From contig NZ_RBAH01000019.1 in assembly GCF_003626695.1 (NCBI RefSeq), positions 62,001-126,000 on the forward strand: 64,000 nt of DNA, given 5' to 3'. Shown piece by piece: positions 59,049 through 64,000 of the stretch. A model generated the notes under the pieces. It saw nothing but the letters and a program-made list of their open reading frames with translations, did no database searches and was not told the origin of the DNA. The stretch's first letter is position 1; each line of letters starts with the position of its first letter. This DNA is from Paenibacillus ginsengarvi. Its GTDB lineage: Bacteria > Bacillota > Bacilli > Paenibacillales > NBRC-103111. The position numbers and the translations under genes were made by a program.

Positions 59049-60269
59049 TCAATACGTCTCATACACCAAGGCTTCATCCATTTCAAGCTCGCGATCATAA
59101 ACGGCATAAATATACAGACGTCCCGCCGGCGTATCGCCCGCGTCAAAACCTAGGCGAATCGTACCGTCCTCCTCAAACAATAACTCGCTGTATACTAGCT
59201 CCGATACATCCTCCTCGGGATGCTGTTCGGCGATATTCTGAAGCGCCTGCTCCTGTAGTTCCTCCATGCGTTCCCATGCCATCTTGACTAGCGGAGACAA
59301 CCGCTCCATCGCTTCTTTTGTCACTACACCGGCAGTAACAGCCAGCTCTTTTCCCATATAAAGCAAGGCAGCTTTGTAGTCCGACATCGACATATCGTAT
59401 AGAAACGTTCCAACGCCATGAACCGTATGATCCGGCTCGCGAATGAGATTGTTGGTGTAATCCAAACGCTTCAGCTTGGGAAGAAGATTGGTATCCAAAA
59501 CGGAAATTTTATTTTCCGAGCAGTATATCTCTTCCAGATGCGGATGGTCGAATGGAAGACTTGTAATGTGGTTGTTGAAGCAGCGCAAGCTTTGCAGTGC
59601 CCGATTGCCGCTCACATCCAAGCGGGAAAGGTGGTTATTGTTGCAGCGGAGCTCGAGCAAGTTCTCACAGCTTGAAAGGTCCAGGTTTATCAAGTAATTG
59701 CTACCGCAATCGAGATACTCCAGCTCCTTGTGATTGTTCAGCTCCAAAGCGAACAAAGCATTGTAACCGCAGCTTAGCTTGCGTAAATGCCGGTTTTGTT
59801 CCAATTCCAGCTTAGAAATCATATTCCAATAACAAATCAATTGTTCCAGACGCTCATTTTTGCTTATGTCCAGCGTCTTTATGCGATTAAACCCGCAGTC
59901 TAACGTTTCAAGCATCGAATTAACCGTCAGATCGAGGGCAATTATTTCATTCGAGTTGCAGTTCAGCTGCGCTAAATGCGGATTGCCGCTCGTGTTCAAA
60001 GCTGTTAATTGATTTCCTGCGCACTCCAGTGCGACTAATCTCGTAAGCCGGCCGATGTCCAGCTCTTTTAATTTATTGTAGGAGCAATCCAATTGCTTGA
60101 GGGAGGTAAAATGCTCCAACCCTCTAAAACTCGAAATTTCTTTGCGGGAGAGCAGCAAAGTTTCAATTCCTTCCACATCGGCCGACCGGATCGTATCGCG
60201 GCCTCCGCAAAACGTTTCAAGAATGAAAAACCGGAATCGTTCATCTATGAAATCCATAGTTATATCCAT
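59049..60269 (-). CDS. Cytoplasmic leucine-rich-repeat protein with C-terminal domain
   Basis: 406 residues. After an N-terminal cap (DFIDERFRFFILETFCGGRD) come about ten LRRs with the pattern LxxLxCxxNxLxxLDLSxN; the Cys-Asn sides (LDCSYNKL, LECAGNQL, LNCNSNEI, LDCGFNRI, LRCNNNHL) are characteristic of the bacterial internalin-type or SDS22-like subgroup. From about residue 290 a different alpha/beta domain follows (MERLSPLVKMAWERMEELQE, YSELLFEEDGTIRLGFDAGD), similar to DUF2004-like domains. No signal peptide, so it is probably intracellular. The ATG at 60269 follows GGAAGGAGAACAACA; an ATG at 60287 would include that site. Confidence 0.88.
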   Translation of the reverse strand: MDITMDFIDERFRFFILETFCGGRDTIRSADVEGIETLLLSRKEISSFRGLEHFTSLKQLDCSYNKLKELDIGRLTRLVALECAGNQLTALNTSGNPHLAQLNCNSNEIIALDLTVNSMLETLDCGFNRIKTLDISKNERLEQLICYWNMISKLELEQNRHLRKLSCGYNALFALELNNHKELEYLDCGSNYLINLDLSSCENLLELRCNNNHLSRLDVSGNRALQSLRCFNNHITSLPFDHPHLEEIYCSENKISVLDTNLLPKLKRLDYTNNLIREPDHTVHGVGTFLYDMSMSDYKAALLYMGKELAVTAGVVTKEAMERLSPLVKMAWERMEELQEQALQNIAEQHPEEDVSELVYSELLFEEDGTIRLGFDAGDTPAGRLYIYAVYDRELEMDEALVYETY

Positions 60270-60575
60270 TGTTGTTCTCCTTCCCATACAGACTCGCCCA
60301 TATATTGTATAATGCCGGGAGGCTCATCGCTACCATCAAAGCTCTTAACCTTCTGGGTCAAAAGAACGAATACAAGCAGCTTCCACATCGGCACCTAAAG
60401 CGTAACCATAGCGCCCTCGTTCACCGGGATGAGGAAAACACGATGAGAATGTTCATAGAGCGGTTCACGATCGTGAATTTTATCATCCCGTCTTCGTGAA
60501 GGAATCCACTAGTGGGAAGGCCGGAAATCGAGGATACTTGAGATATCAAATTTCGGAAAAGGAAGTGCTGTTACT
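60270..60575. other. 306-bp intergenic region between the LRR gene and ccdC
   Basis: No gene that I would call. A TATAAT lies near 60307 without a clear -35. One plus-strand frame, 60269-60499, reads plausibly in its second half (LIATIKALNLLGQKNEYKQL, then MRMFIERFTIVNFIIPSS) but lacks a ribosome binding site and overlaps the LRR start, so I leave it open as a possible decayed gene. Confidence 0.4.
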
Positions 60576-61058
60576 ATGAACGTGGCGATGTCCGTAGGGT
60601 TGTCCGCTCTGATCTTTTTTGTAATCGTCCTGTCCGTGTTCAAAGGGATGAAAAAACCGGTTAAAGGCTCGGGAGCCAGGCTGCTGCTGCCGATCGTCTT
60701 CGTCTCCACCTCGCTACTTCAGCTGCTTAATCCGGAGCTGCACGTGCAAAGCCTGCCGCTGCTTCTCGCGGCTGCAGCCGGCGCGGTCGTCGCGCTTCCG
60801 CTTATCGCCGTAACCAACTTCGAAGCCCGTTCCGGGACGGTTTATTTTAAAATAAGTTATGTGATCTTCGTCTTCCTGGGCGCCATCTTCGCGCTTCGCC
60901 TCGTCCTTATGTTCACGATGACGAGCCTGAGTCCCGATGTGCTCGGCTTCATCTTCAACGTCGCGACAATCAGCTACATCGCAGTATGGCGCATCGCCTG
61001 CTTCAGCAAGTTTCGCAAGGTTCAGGACGGCCAACGTGTCGCTGCCAGCGTCCGCTAA
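60576..61058 (+). CDS. ccdC: CcdC family membrane protein
   Basis: 160 residues, four membrane helices (LIFFVIVLSVFKG, LLLPIVFVSTSLLQL, PLLLAAAAGAVVALPLIAV, YVIFVFLGAIFALRLVLMF). The segment TNFEARSGTVYFKISYVIFV followed by the C-terminal VWRIACFSKFRKV matches CcdC (DUF1453), a small protein of the Bacillus cytochrome c biogenesis locus whose exact role is unclear. In this window no ccdA is adjacent, so the gene appears orphan. GGAAAAGGAAGTGCTGTTACT precedes the ATG; the site is AAGGAAG. Confidence 0.85.
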   Translation: MNVAMSVGLSALIFFVIVLSVFKGMKKPVKGSGARLLLPIVFVSTSLLQLLNPELHVQSLPLLLAAAAGAVVALPLIAVTNFEARSGTVYFKISYVIFVFLGAIFALRLVLMFTMTSLSPDVLGFIFNVATISYIAVWRIACFSKFRKVQDGQRVAASVR

Positions 61059-61061
61059 TAG

Positions 61062-61114
61062 AAAAAGCCCGCCTGTCGCAGAGCATGGTGCTCTGGCGGC
61101 AGACGGGCTTTTGT
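61062..61114. terminator. Bidirectional terminator between ccdC and the [2Fe-2S] gene
   Basis: AAAAAGCCCGCCTGTCGC (61062-61079) pairs with the segment ending GACGGGCTTTTG (about 61102-61113). An inner CAGAGC/GCTCTG adds to the stem. A runs on one side and Ts on the other suit both strands. Confidence 0.75.
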
Positions 61115-61426
61115 TTATTCCAAGGCGGTCACCAGATCTTTAATCCAAGGCAGCGCCTTTAGCGGCGCGATTTGGAACTCTTGGCCGGGAACGGCGCGAA
61201 CGGTGCATAAATATCCCGCTTTGCCGTTTACGAGAGCCGAGCATTCCTTACAGGCATTGGCGGAGCGGCAAGAGTAACGGACCGACAAAGAAGGATCGCG
61301 GTGCTCGCGAATCCAAAAAATAGCGTCCAGCAAACTCATTCCGTCCCGGAAGGGCACCTCATAGCTTTCCAGCACGGAACCGCTCTGCCGGTCGCCCCGT
61401 ACTACTTGCAGCGTGACGGTGGACAT
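61115..61426 (-). CDS. Stand-alone [2Fe-2S] ferredoxin-like protein (succinate/fumarate reductase type)
   Basis: 103 residues. The [2Fe-2S] binding motif YSCRSANACKECSALVNGKA with the later YLC gives Cys at 53, 59, 62 and 74 (C-x5-C-x2-C-x11-C), the pattern of the N-terminal half of SdhB/FrdB. The 4Fe-4S C-terminal half is absent, so this is only the plant-type ferredoxin part. It is the third gene of the operon with PxpA and the flavoprotein, 15 bases after the flavoprotein stop. It would carry electrons from the flavoprotein to an unknown acceptor. Confidence 0.85.
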   Translation of the reverse strand: MSTVTLQVVRGDRQSGSVLESYEVPFRDGMSLLDAIFWIREHRDPSLSVRYSCRSANACKECSALVNGKAGYLCTVRAVPGQEFQIAPLKALPWIKDLVTALE

Positions 61427-61441
61427 CGTCCATCCCCTCCT

Positions 61442-63160
61442 TTATGGATTCGTGCCTTGCAGCACATTCGGTTGAATCTCCCACTGCCGGCGATCGTTCC
61501 AGCGAAATGTATAGCTGACCGGCTGTTCGTTCGTTTCCTCATAATCGAGCCGGACATGCGCCCCTCGGGATTCTTTGCGCTCCAGGGCGCCAAGGATGAT
61601 CGCCTCTCCCGTCTGCAGCATACGGGCGGCTTCAACCTTTTCGACAAGAGGCAGCACGTACGTCGATTGCCGCGCAAGCGCGATTTGCTCCAATTCTTCG
61701 CCTAACGCGCGAACTTCGTCCAGCGCCTGGAGCAAGCCGGCTTCTGTCCGCAGCGGTCCCGCCCCTTTCCACATGACATGCTGGAATTTGCGTTTGAACG
61801 CTTGCAGGGACGACTGGTCGCGGCCCGCCGGTTGCGGATGCCAGAACTGCTCGAGGCGGTTCATTTCTTTAGCGAGCGCTTCGTCAATGACGGCCCTCTT
61901 GGACGGCTCGCCGGAGTGAGCGGCCGCTTCCCGTGCGGCCGTCTCCCCTGCAATCCGCCCGGTTACGAGCGCCTCGGTTATCGCATTACCGGACAACCGG
62001 TTCGCGCCATGCATCCCATAGATCAGTTCTCCTGCCGCCAGCAAGCCCGGCACCCGGGTACGCATCTGTTCGTCGACGCGCACGCCCCCCAGCATAAAAT
62101 GCGCCATCGGCGCCACTTCCACCATATCCTGGGTCAAGTCGACATTTTGGCTGCGCAAAATATCGATGACAGGTCCGAACGCTTCCTTCAGCTTTTGTTC
62201 CGGGACCATGCGGAAATCGAGATAAGCTCCGCCATGCTGCGTCCCGCGCCCTTCCTCCACCTCGCGGAAAATAGCGAGCGTCGTCTGGTCGCGCGTCGCC
62301 GTATATTGGCCGGACACTTCGCCGTTATACCGGTCCATGAACTCTTCCCCGTTGCCGTTCAGCAGGCGGCCGCCCAGTTTGTACCGGAACGGGTCCCACA
62401 TAATCGGATCGATGCCGACTAACGGCGGGAATAAGTGGGCGATCGGGAAAAATTGCACCATTTCCATATCGCGCAGCTCCGCTCCCGCTTCCGCCGCCAG
62501 CATATAACCGTCCCCCGTCATATTGGCGGAGGCGCTATTTCGCTCGTACACTTCCGTCAGTCCGCCGGTCGCCAGTATGACCGAAGAAGCTTCAACGCTC
62601 ACGGGGCGATACTGCTCGATATCGAACCCGACCGCGCCGACTGCCCGGCCTTGCTCGTCGACGACGATGTTCGTGACCATGACATTTTTGTAACGCCGGA
62701 TTTTCTCCTCTTTCCAGATCGCCTTTTTCAGCCCTGCCGCCGTCGCGCCGCCGGTATTCAAAATATCGACGTAAACGCAGCGGGATTTGGAATGTCCGGG
62801 AGCAAAAGCCTGCGACCGTTTCCCCTCGGCCGTTCTCGCCCAATTGACGCCATACGTTTCGGCCTCCAAAATCACTTCGGGGCCCCGTTCGACGATAGCC
62901 CTTACGATGGCCGGGTCCGCAAGTCCGCGACTGCCCTTCATCGTATCCTCGAAATGAATCTCGGTATTGTCGTCGTCGGCCTCGCCCAGCGCGACCGCAA
63001 CGGTCATTTGGGCGAGAATCGTCGCGCCTCCGCGGCCGATCAAGCTTTTGTCTATAAGCAGCACCCGGGCTCCTTCATCCGCCGCAGCCCTGGCCGCCAT
63101 CATACCGGCCGCGCCCGATCCTACGATAAGTACATCCGCCTGCAGTTGTAGAGGCTCCAT
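61442..63160 (-). CDS. Fumarate-reductase/succinate-dehydrogenase-like flavoprotein
   Basis: 572 residues. FAD binding is clear: ADVLIVGSGAAGMMAARAAA and IDKSLIGRGGATILAQMTVA (the GGAT after the dinucleotide loop), SVILATGGLTEVYERNSASA near 215, and HGANRLSGNAITEALVTGRI near 405, with the capping-domain end typical of FrdA/NadB proteins. The covalent-flavin His of SDH is not obvious at the GRGGAT segment. GGAAGGAGAAGGATGGC precedes the ATG at 63160; the frame is open to 63301 but without a site. It lies between PxpA (63187) and the [2Fe-2S] protein. The substrate is a carboxylic acid of unknown identity. Confidence 0.9.
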   Translation of the reverse strand: MEPLQLQADVLIVGSGAAGMMAARAAADEGARVLLIDKSLIGRGGATILAQMTVAVALGEADDDNTEIHFEDTMKGSRGLADPAIVRAIVERGPEVILEAETYGVNWARTAEGKRSQAFAPGHSKSRCVYVDILNTGGATAAGLKKAIWKEEKIRRYKNVMVTNIVVDEQGRAVGAVGFDIEQYRPVSVEASSVILATGGLTEVYERNSASANMTGDGYMLAAEAGAELRDMEMVQFFPIAHLFPPLVGIDPIMWDPFRYKLGGRLLNGNGEEFMDRYNGEVSGQYTATRDQTTLAIFREVEEGRGTQHGGAYLDFRMVPEQKLKEAFGPVIDILRSQNVDLTQDMVEVAPMAHFMLGGVRVDEQMRTRVPGLLAAGELIYGMHGANRLSGNAITEALVTGRIAGETAAREAAAHSGEPSKRAVIDEALAKEMNRLEQFWHPQPAGRDQSSLQAFKRKFQHVMWKGAGPLRTEAGLLQALDEVRALGEELEQIALARQSTYVLPLVEKVEAARMLQTGEAIILGALERKESRGAHVRLDYEETNEQPVSYTFRWNDRRQWEIQPNVLQGTNP

Positions 63161-63186
63161 GCCATCCTTCTCCTTCCATTTGCCGT

Positions 63187-63966
63187 TTATGACTTGCGTA
63201 ACCCGGCACCAGCTGCTTGTACAAGCACGCCTGCTTCCTCCAGCGAACGGCGTATGCGTTCGGCAAATGCGACCGCGTGCACGCCATCGCCATGAATGCA
63301 AATCGTATCGGCTTGAATCGGAACGTCGATCTGCTGCTGGGATAAAACTTTGCCTTCTTTGACCATCCGGACGACTTGGTCGACCGATTGCCGTTCGTCG
63401 GTAATGAGCGCATTCGGCAGCCTGCGGGAAGTAAGCGAACCGTCCTCTTGATACGTCCGGTCGGAAAATACTTCGCTTGCCGTCCTGAGACCGGCTTTCC
63501 GGCCCGCCCGGATCAGCTCGCTGTTCGCGAGACCGAACAAAATCAGCTCGGGATCGATCCGGTACACCGCTTCTGCGATCGCTTCGGCAAGCCCTGCGCT
63601 GCGGGCCGCCATATTGTAGAGCGAGCCGTGCGCCTTCACGTGCTGGAGCTTCGCGCCTTCCGCCCGGACAAAGCCCGATAGCGCGCCGATCTGATAAACG
63701 ACGATATCGTAAGCTTCCTCAGGCGATATATCCATATCCCGCCGGCCGAAGCCGATCAGATCCTGCAGCCCGGGATGAGCGCCCAGCGCGACGCCGTGCT
63801 CCAAGGCAAGCTTGACGGTACGGCGCATCGTAGCCGGATCGCCGGCGTGAAAGCCGCAAGCAATGTTGGCGGAAGTGACAAACCGCAGCACCTCGGCGTC
63901 TCTCCCCATCGAATACGCTCCAAAGCTTTCTCCCATATCGCAGTTCAAATCTACAATGTGCATCAT
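63187..63966 (-). CDS. pxpA: 5-oxoprolinase subunit A (LamB/YcsF family)
   Basis: 259 residues. The family signature is complete: VDLNCDMGESFGAYSMGRDA at the start, IACGFHAGDPATMRRTVKLA, GVALGAHPGLQDLIGFGRRDM, HVKAHGSLYNMAARSAG, TICIHGDGVHAVAFAERIR. PxpA acts with PxpB and PxpC in the ATP-dependent opening of 5-oxoproline. Those subunits are not seen here; they may be outside the right edge. It may also work with the flavoprotein and [2Fe-2S] protein downstream, 26 bases away, which is unusual. AAAGGGAG lies directly before the tandem ATG ATG at 63966/63963. Confidence 0.93.
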   Translation of the reverse strand: MMHIVDLNCDMGESFGAYSMGRDAEVLRFVTSANIACGFHAGDPATMRRTVKLALEHGVALGAHPGLQDLIGFGRRDMDISPEEAYDIVVYQIGALSGFVRAEGAKLQHVKAHGSLYNMAARSAGLAEAIAEAVYRIDPELILFGLANSELIRAGRKAGLRTASEVFSDRTYQEDGSLTSRRLPNALITDERQSVDQVVRMVKEGKVLSQQQIDVPIQADTICIHGDGVHAVAFAERIRRSLEEAGVLVQAAGAGLRKS

Positions 63967-64000
63967 TCTCTCCCTTTCCTGGTCGATAGAATCTCCTCGT

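Noticed and set aside
60269..60499. A 76-codon plus-strand frame between the LRR gene and ccdC
   Set aside because: Its second half looks like protein but no ribosome binding site or convincing promoter precedes it, and it begins in the opposite-strand LRR start region. Kept only as an open question.
1..64000. tRNA, rRNA, CRISPR arrays, insertion sequences, prophage or att sites
   Set aside because: I looked for tRNA-like tails, spaced repeats, transposase motifs and phage genes and saw none. A tRNAscan or CRISPR-finder run would settle it.

Overview
The window looks like chromosomal DNA of a Gram-positive, spore-former-type Firmicute of the Paenibacillaceae (Paenibacillus/Cohnella-like). 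The reasons are a moderately high G+C content (judged by eye), strong GGAGG-type ribosome binding sites with frequent TTG/GTG starts, copper-amine-oxidase-type stalk and SLH domain proteins, membrane-bound AraC sensors next to orphan sugar-binding lipoproteins, a YqfQ-like protein, CcdC, and a kdp operon under c-di-AMP riboswitches. I saw no rRNA, tRNA, CRISPR array, complete insertion sequence or prophage.

Layout. 1-6 kb: a partial stalk-domain protein, a YqfQ-like protein, an AraC/GyrI regulator, a large protein of unknown function and a secreted protein made of four ~114-residue repeats. 6-12 kb: a four-gene operon on the minus strand (membrane fusion protein, ABC ATPase, MacB-type permease, large secreted protein) behind OmpR-type direct repeats. 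12-20 kb: a metallophosphoesterase, a 1318-residue secreted heparinase-like protein, and a nucleoside hydrolase divergent from an AraC regulator. 19.6-22.2 kb: a TetR-controlled drug-type ABC exporter with two identical operator palindromes flanking its promoter.

22.3-30.5 kb is the most distinctive block. A kdp potassium-uptake operon on the minus strand starts from a near-consensus promoter and passes through two complete c-di-AMP (ydaO-type) riboswitches in series, each followed by its own terminator. It then encodes a small Rossmann-like protein, a 36-residue membrane peptide, KdpF, KdpA, KdpB and KdpC, and, after an internal terminator-like hairpin, a protein carrying two fused copies of the KdpD sensor/Usp region and no histidine kinase.

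30.9-37.8 kb: a membrane AraC sensor, two solute-binding lipoproteins without permeases, a Gfo/Idh oxidoreductase and an internally deleted pseudogene. 37.8-49.7 kb: a UvrD/PcrA-type helicase, a seven-gene envelope glycan or glycolipid cluster (membrane glycosyltransferase, GT2, DUF2304, small flippase-like protein, FemAB-like, methyltransferase, polysaccharide deacetylase), a lone thermolysin-propeptide-like protein, an ArsB/NhaD-type transporter with a very short terminated leader, and a second copy of the membrane glycosyltransferase.

49.8-64 kb: an ArsR/SRPBCC pair, an SLH surface protein, a ZTP riboswitch with terminator in front of a nucleotidyltransferase-like gene, an ankyrin protein, a VOC protein, a three-gene operon (ArsR-rhodanese, cysteine desulfurase, MFS exporter), a leucine-rich-repeat protein, CcdC, and an operon of PxpA, a fumarate-reductase-like flavoprotein and a lone [2Fe-2S] protein that runs off the right edge. 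Statements about function rest on motif recognition by eye; no database search was run.
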